From Pseudoxanthomonas winnipegensis (GTDB lineage: Bacteria > Pseudomonadota > Gammaproteobacteria > Xanthomonadales > Xanthomonadaceae), in NCBI RefSeq assembly GCF_004283755.1, contig NZ_SHMH01000004.1, forward strand, positions 367,351 to 431,350: a stretch of 64,000 nt of DNA, given 5' to 3'. This document shows positions 26,991-36,855 of this stretch, piece after piece; within the stretch, counting starts at the first letter, position 1; each line of letters opens with the position of its first letter. The notes under the pieces were generated by a model that did no database searches, had not been told where the DNA came from, and saw nothing but the letters and a program-made list of their open reading frames with translations. Made by a program: the position numbers and the translations under genes.

Positions 26991-28117
26991 AGGTCGTCCA
27001 TGTGGTGCGTCAGTTCCACCCCTCCGTCGGCGGGCTGGAAGACGTGGTGCTGAACGTCGCCCTGCATCATCGCGACAACAGCCAGGACCAGGTGGAAGTG
27101 GTGACGCTGGATCGCATCTTCAGCGAGCCCGAGGTGCGCCTGCCTGCCCAGGCCGCGCATCGCGAGATCCCGGTCAGGCGCCTGCCGTGGTCCGGATCCA
27201 GCCGCTATCCGCTCACGCCGAGCGTGCTGGGCGCGATCAGGTCGGCGGACGTGGTCCATGTGCACGGCATCGATTTCTTCTTCGACTATCTGGCCGCGAC
27301 CCGGCTGGTGCATCGCAAGCCGATGATCGTGTCCACGCACGGCGGCTTCTTCCACACCGGCTACGCCTCGCGGCTCAAGCAGCTGTGGTTTTCCAGCATC
27401 ACGCGGGCCTCGGCTCATGCCTACCAGCGCGTGGTGGCGACCAGCGAGAACGACGGCAGCCTGTTCTCCCGTGTGGTGGCGCCCAAGCGCCTGCGCGTGA
27501 TCGAGAACGGCGTGGACGTGCAGAAGTTCGCCGGTCGCGGCAGCCAGACGCCGGGCCGGACACTGATCTATTTCGGGCGCTGGTCGGTCAACAAGGGGCT
27601 GCTGGAGACGCTGGCGCTGTTCGAAGCGCTGCGCGCGCTGGATCCGGACTGGAAGCTGATCATCGCCGGCCGCGAATACGACCTCACCGCCGACGGCCTG
27701 GCGCGCGACATCGCCGCGCGCGGGCTGACCGGTCACGTGCAGGTTGTGGCCTCGCCCTCCGAGGCCGAGCTGGCCGCCTTGCTGGAACGTGCGCAGTACT
27801 TCGTCTGCCTGTCGCGGCACGAGGGCTTCGGCATCGCGCCGGTGGAGGCGATGAGCGCCGGACTGATCCCGGTGCTCAGCGATATCCCGCCGTTCCGGCG
27901 GCTGGTGGAGGAATCCGGACTGGGCGTGCTGGTCGACCCGATGGAACCCAAGGCCGGTGCGCAGGCGGCGCAGGCGCTGACGGCCGTGCCCGAAGAGGCC
28001 TTCGCCACGCGTCGTCAGGCGGCCATGGACTTCGTGCAGCGCTACCACTGGCGCCACGTGGTGGGACGTTACGTGGACGAATATCACGCCGCGCTGGGCA
28101 CGGCGGGGCGCGCGTGA
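26987..28117 (+). CDS. gumH: GDP-mannose alpha-mannosyltransferase GumH (GT4)
   Basis: 376 residues, close to Xanthomonas GumH. MKVVHVVRQFHPSVGGLEDVVLNVA, DVVHVHGIDFFFDYLA, STHGGFFHTGYASRLKQLWF and IENGVDVQKFAG are near-identical in kind to that protein. The GT4 E-x7-E motif appears in SRHEGFGIAPVEAMSAG. It transfers mannose to cellobiose-pyrophosphoryl-undecaprenol, the third sugar of the repeat, on the cytoplasmic side. The start overlaps gumE by four bases and the stop overlaps gumI by one base. Confidence 0.95.
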   Translation: MKVVHVVRQFHPSVGGLEDVVLNVALHHRDNSQDQVEVVTLDRIFSEPEVRLPAQAAHREIPVRRLPWSGSSRYPLTPSVLGAIRSADVVHVHGIDFFFDYLAATRLVHRKPMIVSTHGGFFHTGYASRLKQLWFSSITRASAHAYQRVVATSENDGSLFSRVVAPKRLRVIENGVDVQKFAGRGSQTPGRTLIYFGRWSVNKGLLETLALFEALRALDPDWKLIIAGREYDLTADGLARDIAARGLTGHVQVVASPSEAELAALLERAQYFVCLSRHEGFGIAPVEAMSAGLIPVLSDIPPFRRLVEESGLGVLVDPMEPKAGAQAAQALTAVPEEAFATRRQAAMDFVQRYHWRHVVGRYVDEYHAALGTAGRA

Positions 28118-29220
28118 TGGCGACGCACGACCAGGACGCGCAGGCGCGCGACACCGGCAAGCCGCTGCTGACCGTGCTGCAGCAGTTCAACGCGCCGACG
28201 CCCAAGACCAACCCCTACCTGGTGCAGCTGCTGGCGGCCCTGTCGCCGCTGGTGCGCGTGCGCTTCTGGTCGCTGCGCACGGCGCTGCTCTCGCGCTACG
28301 ACGTGGTGCATCTGCACTGGCCCGAATACACGATGCGGCATGCCACCGCCCTGGGCCGCGGCCTGCGCCAGTGCGCCGTCGCGCTGCTGCTGCTGCGCTG
28401 GACCGTGCTGCGCACGCCGATCGTGCGCACGCTGCACAACCTGGCCCCGCACGAGCAGGGCGGCGCGGTCGAGCGCTGGCTGCTGCGGCGCATGGACCGC
28501 ATGACCTCGCGCTGGATCCGCATCAACGAGACCACCGAGCCGCGCGCGCCGGGCACCGATACCGCGCTGCACGGCCATTACATCGACTGGTTCGCGCCGC
28601 ATCCGCAGGGCAGGCCGGTGGCCGGGCGCTTGCTGCACTTCGGCCTGATCCGGCCCTACAAGGGCGTGGAAGGCCTGCTGACATCCATGGCCGACCTCGA
28701 CGAGCCCGGCTGCAGCCTGCGCGTGGTGGGCAACCCGGCCAGCCCGCAGATGCGCGCGCTTGTGGAGGCGGCCTGCGCACGCTATCCGCGGGTCAGCGCC
28801 CTGCTGCAGTACGTCGACGATCCGACGCTGGCCCTTGAAGTGTCCGAATCCGAGCTGGTCGTGCTGCCCTACAAGGAGATGCACAACTCCGGCACCCTGC
28901 TGCTGGCCCTGTCGTTGGGCCGGCCGGTGCTGGTGCCGCGCACGGCCAACAACGCGGCCGTCGCCGCCGAAGTGGGGCCTGGCTGGGTCTTCATGTACGA
29001 GGGCGAGCTGGATGCGCAGGTGATCCAGTGGGGCCTGGCGCAGGCGCGTAACACGCCCCGCGCGCCGACGCCCGATCTGTCGCGGCGCGACTGGTCGCAG
29101 GCCGGGCAGCTGCATTACCGCAGCTATCTCGCCGCGCTCCGCCAGCGCCGTGGCCAGACGCAGGCGGCCGACACCGACCCCGCGCGCGATCGGCGCGCCG
29201 CGGACGACCGCAGCCGGTGA
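28117..29220 (+). CDS. gumI: Beta-mannosyltransferase GumI (GT94)
   Basis: 367 residues from the ATG overlapping the gumH stop (TGATG). NPYLVQLLAALSPLVRVRFW, SRYDVVHLHWPEYTMRH, TPIVRTLHNLAPHEQGG, GRLLHFGLIRPYKGVE and LVVLPYKEMHNSGTLLLALSLGRPVL all resemble Xanthomonas GumI. This enzyme adds the terminal (fifth) beta-mannose to the side chain. Its presence means the pentasaccharide should be complete, unlike in Xylella, which lacks gumI. The C-terminus (about 25 residues) is Arg/Asp-rich and divergent. Confidence 0.93.
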   Translation: MATHDQDAQARDTGKPLLTVLQQFNAPTPKTNPYLVQLLAALSPLVRVRFWSLRTALLSRYDVVHLHWPEYTMRHATALGRGLRQCAVALLLLRWTVLRTPIVRTLHNLAPHEQGGAVERWLLRRMDRMTSRWIRINETTEPRAPGTDTALHGHYIDWFAPHPQGRPVAGRLLHFGLIRPYKGVEGLLTSMADLDEPGCSLRVVGNPASPQMRALVEAACARYPRVSALLQYVDDPTLALEVSESELVVLPYKEMHNSGTLLLALSLGRPVLVPRTANNAAVAAEVGPGWVFMYEGELDAQVIQWGLAQARNTPRAPTPDLSRRDWSQAGQLHYRSYLAALRQRRGQTQAADTDPARDRRAADDRSR

Positions 29221-29230
29221 GGGCGTGTCG

Positions 29231-30721
29231 GTGGCCGTGAAGTCGGACGCGGGCGCGTCGCATCCGGGCCTGGGCAGCCGGGCCGCGGCCGGCGCGGCCA
29301 AGACCATGGCCGGGCAGGGCGCGCGCATGGTCGTGCAGTTCGGCGGGATCATCCTGCTGGCGCGCCTGCTGAGCCCGGAAGACTACGGCGTCATGGCGAT
29401 GGTGACCGCGCTGGTCGGCATCTGCGAGATCCTGCGCGACTTCGGCCTGTCCTCGGCCGCGATCCAGGCCAAGAGCCTGTCCAAGGCGCAGCGCGACAAC
29501 CTGTTCTGGATGAACAGTGCCATTGGCCTGGTGCTGGGCCTGATGGTGTTCGCGGGCGCCGGCTGGATCGCGCGCTTCTATCACGAGCCGCGCCTGGCGG
29601 CGGTCAGCCAGGTCATGTCGGTGACCTTCCTGCTCAGCGGCATGAATACCCAGTACCGCGCGCATCTGAGCCGCGAGCTGATGTTCGGTCGCCTGGCGCT
29701 GAGCGATGTCGGCGGGCAGTCGCTGGGGCTGATCGCGGCGGTGATCGCCGCGCTGGCCGGCCTGGGCTATTGGGCGCTGGTGATCCAGCAGGTGGTCGGC
29801 GGCGCGGTCGGCCTGCTGGTCGCGATGATCGCCGCGCGCTGGCTGCCCGGTCGCCCGCAGCGTGGCGTGGAGATGCGCCACTTCCTCAGCTTCGGCTGGA
29901 ACCTGATGGCTGCCCAGGCGCTGGGCTACGCCAGCCAGAACATCGGTCAGGTGCTGATCGGCTATCGCCTCGGCGCCGAGGCGCTGGGCCTCTACAACCG
30001 CGCCTTCCAGCTGCTGATGATGCCGCTGAACCAGATCAACGCGCCGGCCACCACCGTCGCCCTGCCGGTGCTGTCCAAGCTGCAGGACGAGCGCGAACGC
30101 TATTCGACCTTCCTGCTGCGCGGGCAGACGGTGATGGTCCATCTGATCGTGGCCATCTTCGCCTTCGCCTGCGCGCAGGGCGAGCCGCTGATCCGGCTGT
30201 TCCTGGGCGAGCAGTGGCGCGGGGCGGTGCCGATCTTCCAGGTGCTGACGCTGGGTGGCGTGTTCCAGGTCGTGGCCTATGCGACCTACTGGGTGTTCCT
30301 GTCGCTGGGCCTGATGCGGGCGCAGCTGATCTACTCGGTGATCGCACGCGCGCTGCTGATCGTGTGCATCCTGGTGGGCTCGCACTGGGGCGCGCTAGGC
30401 GTGGCGGTCGGCTATGCGCTGGGCCTGGCGCTGATGTGGCCGATGTCGGTGATCTGGGTCACCCGGATCGGCCAGGCGCCGGGCAGGGCGATGTTCAACA
30501 ACGGGCTGCGGGCGCTGGTCGGCTACGGCCTGTGCGGCGCGGCCTCGTGGGCGGCGGCGCGACACTGGACGCAGACGCCGGTGCTGGAGCTGGCGATCGG
30601 CTTCGTGGCGATCGTCCTGGCGTTCGGCCTGGTGTGCCTGCTGTGGCCGGCGTTCCGGCGGGACGTGGCCACGATCCTGAGCAGCCGCGAGCTGCTACGC
30701 CGGCGCGGCTCGGCCGCGTGA
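29231..30721 (+). CDS. gumJ: Lipid-linked repeat flippase GumJ (Wzx-like)
   Basis: About 496 residues. Twelve to fourteen hydrophobic helices with the polysaccharide transporter family pattern: GARMVVQFGGIILLARLLSPEDYGVMAMVTALVGI, FGLSSAAIQAKSLSKAQRDNLFWMN, and NQINAPATTVALPVLSKLQDERERY. It moves the undecaprenyl-linked repeat across the inner membrane. Only GTG starts are available; 29231 is chosen because GAGGG lies seven bases upstream, but 29225 and 29237 are possible. A 263-base gap without recognised genes follows before gumK. Confidence 0.9.
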   Translation: MAVKSDAGASHPGLGSRAAAGAAKTMAGQGARMVVQFGGIILLARLLSPEDYGVMAMVTALVGICEILRDFGLSSAAIQAKSLSKAQRDNLFWMNSAIGLVLGLMVFAGAGWIARFYHEPRLAAVSQVMSVTFLLSGMNTQYRAHLSRELMFGRLALSDVGGQSLGLIAAVIAALAGLGYWALVIQQVVGGAVGLLVAMIAARWLPGRPQRGVEMRHFLSFGWNLMAAQALGYASQNIGQVLIGYRLGAEALGLYNRAFQLLMMPLNQINAPATTVALPVLSKLQDERERYSTFLLRGQTVMVHLIVAIFAFACAQGEPLIRLFLGEQWRGAVPIFQVLTLGGVFQVVAYATYWVFLSLGLMRAQLIYSVIARALLIVCILVGSHWGALGVAVGYALGLALMWPMSVIWVTRIGQAPGRAMFNNGLRALVGYGLCGAASWAAARHWTQTPVLELAIGFVAIVLAFGLVCLLWPAFRRDVATILSSRELLRRRGSAA

Positions 30722-30984
30722 TGGAGTTCGCACTTCGCATCTCGCGCGTGATTTAAGGCCGCGCGGGTTCAGTTTCGGCGTCGATGACGCCTCCTGGCTC
30801 ATGTTCGGTGAACGCGCCGCGGGCCACCCTCGCTGGTGTGACCGGCCGATTCCAGGCCCCGGGCCGTGATTTTTGCGACGCAGCACCCGGACTTGGATGT
30901 GGCGGCCGACACATGCTTGCCGTCGCTGCAGGCCACGACGCTGTAGCGACCGTACCCGCTCTCCATCCCCCCACTGGAGTTGCC

Positions 30985-32184
30985 ATGCCGGCCTTCGACG
31001 CTTCGCCTTCCGCCACCGCGCGCACGATCCCCGCCTCCGCCACCGCCAAGCCGCGGTCGGGCCAGGAGCAGACGCGCTATCTGGTGCTGTCCGCCCACGA
31101 CTACCGCACCCCGCGACGCGCCAATATCCACTTCATCGCCGACGAGCTGGCCAAGCGCGGTCCCACGCGCTTCTTCTCCCTGCGCTACAGCCGCCTGTCC
31201 AAGTACAAGCACGACCTGCGCCTGCCGCTGGACGCGACCGCCAATCAGGTCGTCCTCCACAAGGGCGTGGAGTGCTATCTGTGGCGCACGCTGGTGCATC
31301 CGTTCAATACCCGGCGCGCATGGCTGCGTCCGATCGAGAACCTGATGTTCCGCGCCTACGCGGCGCGCCCGCCGGCGCAGCTGGTGCAGTGGATCCGCGA
31401 GTCGGATGTCATCGTGCTGGAGAGCGGCACGGCCGTGGCCTTCATCCGCCTGTGCAAGCAGCTCAATCCGAATGCGCGCCTGGTGTATCGCGCCTCCGAC
31501 GGGTTGAGCACGATTGAGGTGGCGCAATACATCACGCGCGAGTTCGACAATGTGTGCGGCATGCTCGATGCGATCGCGCTGGTATCGCCGGTGATGGCCG
31601 AGGAGATCAACAGCCAGCACAACGTCTATCACGTCGGTCATGGCGTCGATCCCGGGCTGGACAAGCTGGGCGATCCCAATCCTTATCCGGACACCGGCAT
31701 CCATGCGGTCTCGGTGGGCTCGATGCTGTTCGATCCGACCTTCATCGCCCAGGCCAGCCATGCCTTCCCGCAGGTGACCTTCCATGTGATCGGCTCGGGC
31801 CAGGGGCGCGATCCGGACTATGGCGACAACGTCATTGTCTACGGCGAGATGAAGCACACCGACGTGGTGCGCTACATGAAGCACGCGCGCTTCGGCATCG
31901 CGCCCTATGCCTCCGAACAGGTGCCGGCGTATCTGGCGGACAGTTCGATGAAGCTGCTGCAGTACGATTTCTTCGGCCTGCCGGCGGTCTGCCCGCATGC
32001 GGTGGTCGGCGGCTACGCCTCGCGCTTCGGCTATACGCCGGGCGATGCGGGCTCGATCCGCGCTGCCATCGAACAGGCCCTGGCCGCCCCGCACGTGCGC
32101 CACCGCCAGTGCCTGGACTGGCCGCAGACCACCGATCGCCTGCTTGAACCGGAGCGCTATCCGGAAATCCGCGTCACGGCCTGA
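30985..32184 (+). CDS. gumK: Glucuronosyltransferase GumK (GT70)
   Basis: 399 residues from ATG 30985, preceded by TGGAG. It closely resembles Xanthomonas Gum[63 protein letters not shown] (D172 corresponds to the catalytic base D157), [20 protein letters not shown] and [28 protein letters not shown]. It is a membrane-associated inverting enzyme that adds glucuronic acid to the side-chain mannose. gumL, which follows in Xanthomonas, is absent. Confidence 0.96.
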   Translation: MPAFDASPSATARTIPASATAKPRSGQEQTRYLVLSAHDYRTPRRANIHFIADELAKRGPTRFFSLRYSRLSKYKHDLRLPLDATANQVVLHKGVECYLWRTLVHPFNTRRAWLRPIENLMFRAYAARPPAQLVQWIRESDVIVLESGTAVAFIRLCKQLNPNARLVYRASDGLSTIEVAQYITREFDNVCGMLDAIALVSPVMAEEINSQHNVYHVGHGVDPGLDKLGDPNPYPDTGIHAVSVGSMLFDPTFIAQASHAFPQVTFHVIGSGQGRDPDYGDNVIVYGEMKHTDVVRYMKHARFGIAPYASEQVPAYLADSSMKLLQYDFFGLPAVCPHAVVGGYASRFGYTPGDAGSIRAAIEQALAAPHVRHRQCLDWPQTTDRLLEPERYPEIRVTA

Positions 32185-32351
32185 ACAGGGTGACCGGCGC
32201 CGTGAGGGGTTTGCGTTCATTGGGATGACCCCGGCGCCGGATCGGCCGTCCGGGGCCCTGTGCGCACACGGACGTCCTGCCCGGATCTCTGTCTCGATGC
32301 GGCCGCATCCGAGGTGCGCCACGCATCGCCCATTTTCCCCCCGGTGATTGA

Positions 32352-33131
32352 ATGCTCGTTTTTCCCAGCCATCCCAACGACCTCGATGCACAGGCCGAGC
32401 GCCTGCCTCTGGGCGGCTATCCGGTCATCAGCACGCGCCTGCCGGTGTTCACCGCCGCCTTGCTGCGCGCGCTGGAACTGGGCGATCGCCAGCGGGTGTT
32501 CTTCGCCAACACCAACTTCGTCGTCGAGTGCCAGGCGCTGCGCCCGCAGATGCACGCGGCCGGGGTAACCATCGTCAACGACGGCATCGGCATGGATCTG
32601 GCGGCGATGCTGGTGCACCGCCGTCGCTTCGCCGAGAACCTCAACGGCACCGACCTGATCCCGCGCCTGTGCCAGTCCAGCAGCCGGCCGCTGCGCTTCT
32701 TCCTGCTCGGCGGCAAGCCGGGCGTCGGCGAGGCCGCCGCGCGCGCGCTGGAGGGCGTCTACGGTCAGCAGATCGTCGGCGTCTGCGACGGCTATGCGCA
32801 GATGCGCGCCCAGGGCGAGGGCCTGGTGGACACCATCAACGCAGCGGCGCCGGACGTGCTGCTGGTCGCGCTGGGCAATCCGATCCAGGAGCGCTGGATC
32901 CTCGAGCACAGCGCCGCGCTGCAGGTGCCGCTCGCCTTCGGCGTGGGGGCGCTGCTGGATTTCCTGTCCGGCAACGCCAAGCGCGCGCCGCAGTGGGTGC
33001 AGAAGCTGCACATGGAGTGGGCCTACCGCCTGCTGCACGAGCCGCGGCGCCTGATCAAGCGGTATTCGGTGGATCTGCTGACTTTCTTCGGCGTCTGCCT
33101 GCGCGCGGCGCGGGCAGACCGCGCGGACTAA
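32352..33131 (+). CDS. gumM: Beta-1,4-glucosyltransferase GumM (GT26, WecG/TagA family)
   Basis: 259 residues. WecG/TagA/CpsF family motifs: FANTNFVVECQALRPQM, TIVNDGIGMDLAAMLVHRRRF, NLNGTDLIPRLCQ, FFLLGGKPGVGEAAA, VLLVALGNPIQERWILEH and GVGALLDFLSGNAKRAPQWVQKLHMEWAYRLLHEPRRL. GumM adds the second glucose to make the cellobiose backbone unit. The gene follows gumK after 167 bases, the place where gumL sits in Xanthomonas. Length matches Xanthomonas GumM. Confidence 0.95.
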   Translation: MLVFPSHPNDLDAQAERLPLGGYPVISTRLPVFTAALLRALELGDRQRVFFANTNFVVECQALRPQMHAAGVTIVNDGIGMDLAAMLVHRRRFAENLNGTDLIPRLCQSSSRPLRFFLLGGKPGVGEAAARALEGVYGQQIVGVCDGYAQMRAQGEGLVDTINAAAPDVLLVALGNPIQERWILEHSAALQVPLAFGVGALLDFLSGNAKRAPQWVQKLHMEWAYRLLHEPRRLIKRYSVDLLTFFGVCLRAARADRAD

Positions 33132-33227
33132 GGTCCCTTTGGCCGATCGGTGAAAAACGGTCGCGAGGTGCCGCGGCGCGCGCCGGATGCAGGCGAGGCA
33201 TATGCGCGCCGCTGCTAGCATGCCGCC

Positions 33228-33692
33228 ATGACGCAGGACATCGATCAGCTCATCGCCGCGCTGCAGCTCGCGCCGCATCCCGAAGGCGGCTACTACCGGC
33301 GCATCCACGCCTCGCAGTTGGAAGTGCTGCACGCCGGGCGCCTGCGCCCGGCCATGACGGCCATCCACTTCCTGCTGCGCCGGGGCCAACGCAGCCGCTG
33401 GCACCGGGTCGATGCGGACGAGGGCTGGCACTGGCGGCAGGGCGGGCCCCTGCAGCTGCAGATCTTCGATCCGGAGAACGATACGCTGCAGACGCTCGCA
33501 TTGAGCGCTGATGCTTCCGCGATGGCCGTCGTCCCGGCGGGGCACTGGCAGCGTGCGTGGACCGAGGCGCCTTACGCGCTGGTGGACTGCACCGTCGCGC
33601 CCGGCTTCGTCTGGGAAGGCTTCGCGCTGCTCGACGCCGCGCCGCAGATCGCTGAACGCTTGCACGCCCTGGGCGCGCCGGACCTGGATTGA
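33228..33692 (+). CDS. DUF985-type cupin
   Basis: 154 residues. The N-terminal DIDQLIAALQLAPHPEGGYYRRIHAS and the barrel segments AIHFLLRRGQRSRWHRVDADEGWHWRQGG and GHWQRAWTEAPYALVDCTVAPGFVWEGF are characteristic of the DUF985/cupin_5 family. Histidines and glutamate in the barrel could bind a metal or ligand. Structures exist for relatives but the activity is unclear. It lies between gumM and gumN in the same direction; a role in polysaccharide synthesis is not implied by the family. Confidence 0.85.
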   Translation: MTQDIDQLIAALQLAPHPEGGYYRRIHASQLEVLHAGRLRPAMTAIHFLLRRGQRSRWHRVDADEGWHWRQGGPLQLQIFDPENDTLQTLALSADASAMAVVPAGHWQRAWTEAPYALVDCTVAPGFVWEGFALLDAAPQIAERLHALGAPDLD

Positions 33693-33758
33693 AACGCGGG
33701 CGCGCCCCGTAAGATCCGGCCATCGGCGCCGGCCGGCGTCCCTGCAGGAGGTCCTTGT

Positions 33759-34778
33759 ATGCGCAAGCTGCGCCTGAGTCTGGTCGCGCCGCTGTTGCTA
33801 TTCGTGCTGTCTGCCTCCGCGCAGCAGGCGACGCCGCCGCCGGCCAGCGAGCCTGCGATCACCGACCTGGCGCCGATGACGGTCTCGGGCGTGCAGCCGG
33901 GCCCGGGCCTGTGGAAAATCAGCCGCGATGGCCATGTGCTGTGGGTGCTGGGCACGCTGACGCCGTTGCCCAAGCGCATGGACTGGCGTTCGACCGAGGT
34001 GGAATCGGCCATCGCCGGCTCGCAGGAGCTGCTGCTGCCGCCGAGCATGTCGCTGGACACCGGGCGCGGCATGTTCGGCAACTTGTTCCTGCTGCCGTCG
34101 CTGTTCAAGGCGGCCAAGAATCCCGACGGCCAGACCCTGCAGGAAGTTGTTCCGGCGTCCGAGTATGCGCGCTGGAGCGCGCTCAAGGCGCGCTATCTGG
34201 GGCGCGACCGCAGCGTCGAGCAGCGCCGCCCGATCTTCGCCGCGCTGGAGCTGTACAAGGCGGCGATGAGGGACGCCGCGCTGAGCACCGACAACGTCGT
34301 GGCCGAGCGGGTGCAGACCCTGGCCAAACGCGCCGGCCTGAAGGTCACCTCCGTGGTGGCGACCGCCAAGCTGGAGGATCCCAAGGCGGCGATCCGCGAA
34401 TTCCAGCGCACCGGGCTCGACGACCGCAGCTGCTTCAGCCGCACGCTGGACGTGCTCGAGCACGAGATCGACGCGATGCGCGCCCAGGCCAACGCCTGGG
34501 CGGTCGGCGACATCGACACCTTGCGCATCGCGCCGCAGGCGACCCAGTACGGCGTATGCCAGGCGGCGATCAGCGAGAGCGGCCTGGCGCGCAAGCTGGG
34601 CCTCAGCACGCTGCGCCAGCAGTCGCTGGACCTGTGGCTGGAGAAGGCCCAGGCGGCGCTGGCCCAGCATCAGAGCACCGTGGCCCTGCTGCCGATGGGC
34701 CTGATCCTGGGCCGCAACAATCTGATCGACGCGCTCAAGGCGCGCGGCTACACGGTCGAGGCGCCCGACGCGCAGTGA
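33759..34778 (+). CDS. gumN: TraB/GumN family protein
   Basis: 339 residues with a signal peptide (MRKLRLSLVAPLLLFVLSASA). The mature protein has the TraB/GumN pattern: PGLWKISRDGHVLWVLGTLTPLPKRMDWRS near the start, and a late glycine-rich and basic segment (LLPMGLILGRNNLIDALKARGYTVE). TraB-fold proteins are thought to act in peptide or pheromone processing; the role of GumN in xanthan synthesis is not established. As in Xanthomonas it lies downstream of gumM. The start has AGGAGG upstream. Confidence 0.88.
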   Translation: MRKLRLSLVAPLLLFVLSASAQQATPPPASEPAITDLAPMTVSGVQPGPGLWKISRDGHVLWVLGTLTPLPKRMDWRSTEVESAIAGSQELLLPPSMSLDTGRGMFGNLFLLPSLFKAAKNPDGQTLQEVVPASEYARWSALKARYLGRDRSVEQRRPIFAALELYKAAMRDAALSTDNVVAERVQTLAKRAGLKVTSVVATAKLEDPKAAIREFQRTGLDDRSCFSRTLDVLEHEIDAMRAQANAWAVGDIDTLRIAPQATQYGVCQAAISESGLARKLGLSTLRQQSLDLWLEKAQAALAQHQSTVALLPMGLILGRNNLIDALKARGYTVEAPDAQ

Positions 34779-34820
34779 GGTCGCCGAGCGCGCGCTGATC
34801 GGGCGCCCGGCAGGGCGGCG

Positions 34821-36728
34821 TCAGCGCGCCGCGGTCAGCGGCGTCGCGCCGGCCTGCAGTTGCGGCCAGCGCGCCAGCAACGCGCGGCGGATGCCGGCTG
34901 CGTCCAGCCCGGCTTCGGCCAGCAGCTGTTCGCGGCTGGCGTGGTGCTGGAAGGCGTCGGGCAGGCCCAGGTGCAGCATCGGCACGGCCAGGCCCTCGGC
35001 GTTGAGCAGTTCGGCCACGCCCGAGCCCGCGCCGCCGGCCACCACATTGTCTTCCAGCGTCACCAGGCCGTCGTGGCTGCGCGCCAGTTCCAGCACCAGC
35101 TCGCGGTCCAGCGGCTTGATGAAGCGCATGTTGACCACGGTCAGGCCCAGCTCCCGCGCGACCTGCTCGGCGGCCGGCACGATTGCGCCGAAGGCCAGCA
35201 GCGCAACCTGCCGGCCGCGCTGGCGCAGCTGCGCCTTGCCGATCGGCAGCGTGTCCAGGGTCGGCTCGACCGCCACGCCGGGGCCGGTGCCGCGCGGATA
35301 GCGCACCGCGGCCGGGCCGCGATGGCGGAAGCCGGTGGACAGCATCTGCCGGCACTCGTTCTCGTCGGCCGGCGCCATGATCAGCATGTGCGGCACGCAG
35401 CGCAGGAAGCTCAGGTCCAGGTTGCCCGCATGCGTGGCGCCGTCCGGGCCGACCACGCCGCCGCGGTCGATGGCGAACAGCACGTCCAGCTGCTGGATCG
35501 CCACATCGTGCACCAGCTGGTCGTAGGCACGCTGCAGGAAGGTCGAGTAGATCGCCACCACCGGCTTGGCGCCGTCGCAGGCCATGCCCGCGGCCAGCGT
35601 CACCGCGTGCTGTTCGGCGATGGCCACATCGAAATAGCGATCGGGGAATTCCTTGGAGAAGCGCACCAGCCCCGAGCCCTCGCGCATGGCCGGGGTGATG
35701 CCCAGCAGCAGCGGATCGGCGGCGGCCATGTCGCACAGCCAGTCGCTGAAGACGTCGGTGTAGGTGGACTTCTTGGCGGGCGCCACGGTGGGCAGGCCCT
35801 TGGTCGGGTCGAAGGGGCCGACCGCGTGATAGCCGATCTGGTCGCCCTCGGCGCGCTCGTAGCCCTTGCCCTTGGTGGTGATCACGTGCAGCAGTTGCGG
35901 CCCCTTGAGGCCCCTGAGCGTCTTCAGCGCGCCGACCAGCGCCGGCACGTCGTGGCCATCGATCGGGCCGGTGTAGTGGAAGCCCATCTGCTCGAACAGC
36001 GTGGACGGCACGAACATGCCCTTCCAGTGCTCCTCCCAGCGCCGCATGAAGCGCGCCGGCGGCTTGCGCTTGTCGCCGAGCAGCTTCTTGCCGCCCTCGC
36101 GCAGCGCGTTGAGCGTGCGCGAGGAACTCATCCGCCCCAGCAGCTGGGTCAAGGCGCCGACGTTCTCGGAGATCGACATCTGGTTGTCGTTGAGGATCAC
36201 CAGCAGGTCGGGCTCTTCCTCCATGCCGCCGGCATGGTTGAGCGCCTCGAAGGCCATGCCCGCGGTCATCGCGCCGTCGCCGATCACCGCCACCGTGCGG
36301 CGGCCGTTGCCGGCACGCGCGTTGGCGATGGCCATGCCCAGCGCGGCCGAGATCGAGGTCGACGAATGGCCGACGCCGAAGGTGTCGTACTCGGATTCCT
36401 CGCGCTTGGGGAACGGCGCCACGCCATCGGCCTGCTTGACCGTGTGGATCGCATCGCGGCGGCCGGTGAGAATCTTGTGCGGATAGGTCTGATGGCCGAC
36501 GTCCCAGACCAGGCGGTCGTTGGGCGTCTCGTAGAGATAGTGCAGGGCGACGGTCAGCTCGATCACGCCCAGGCCGGCGGCGAAATGGCCACCGCTGCGG
36601 CCGACCGACTCGATCAGGTAGGCGCGCAGCTCGTCGGCGATGGCGGTCAGCTCGGCCTCGTCGAAGCGGCGCAGGTCAGCGGGCGTCTCGATCCTTGACA
36701 GGCGGGGATAGCGGGTAGCGTCGATCAT
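34821..36728 (-). CDS. dxs: 1-deoxy-D-xylulose-5-phosphate synthase
   Basis: 635 residues from ATG 36728. It condenses pyruvate and glyceraldehyde-3-phosphate with thiamine diphosphate to start the MEP isoprenoid pathway. Visible motifs: [29 protein letters not shown], the TPP-binding [18 protein letters not shown]...[19 protein letters not shown], and the catalytic [18 protein letters not shown] region with glutamate. The C-terminal transketolase domain is complete. The gene is convergent with gumN. Isoprenoid supply feeds undecaprenyl phosphate, the carrier used by the gum enzymes. Confidence 0.97.
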   Translation of the reverse strand: MIDATRYPRLSRIETPADLRRFDEAELTAIADELRAYLIESVGRSGGHFAAGLGVIELTVALHYLYETPNDRLVWDVGHQTYPHKILTGRRDAIHTVKQADGVAPFPKREESEYDTFGVGHSSTSISAALGMAIANARAGNGRRTVAVIGDGAMTAGMAFEALNHAGGMEEEPDLLVILNDNQMSISENVGALTQLLGRMSSSRTLNALREGGKKLLGDKRKPPARFMRRWEEHWKGMFVPSTLFEQMGFHYTGPIDGHDVPALVGALKTLRGLKGPQLLHVITTKGKGYERAEGDQIGYHAVGPFDPTKGLPTVAPAKKSTYTDVFSDWLCDMAAADPLLLGITPAMREGSGLVRFSKEFPDRYFDVAIAEQHAVTLAAGMACDGAKPVVAIYSTFLQRAYDQLVHDVAIQQLDVLFAIDRGGVVGPDGATHAGNLDLSFLRCVPHMLIMAPADENECRQMLSTGFRHRGPAAVRYPRGTGPGVAVEPTLDTLPIGKAQLRQRGRQVALLAFGAIVPAAEQVARELGLTVVNMRFIKPLDRELVLELARSHDGLVTLEDNVVAGGAGSGVAELLNAEGLAVPMLHLGLPDAFQHHASREQLLAEAGLDAAGIRRALLARWPQLQAGATPLTAAR

Positions 36729-36855
36729 CGTGGCCGTCGGCAATGCAGTTGCGCATTTTCCTCCCCCGGGAAGGGAGGGGCAAGCAAGGCGGTCAGTCTG
36801 GGATCACCCAACGGCGCGGAATGTGAAGTATCGGCCGCAAGGCTGGCTTCGGCCT

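Noticed and set aside
34860..36698. 612-codon plus-strand frame opposite dxs
   Set aside because: Antisense shadow of dxs, composition rich in His/Gln/Arg/Ala, no domain.
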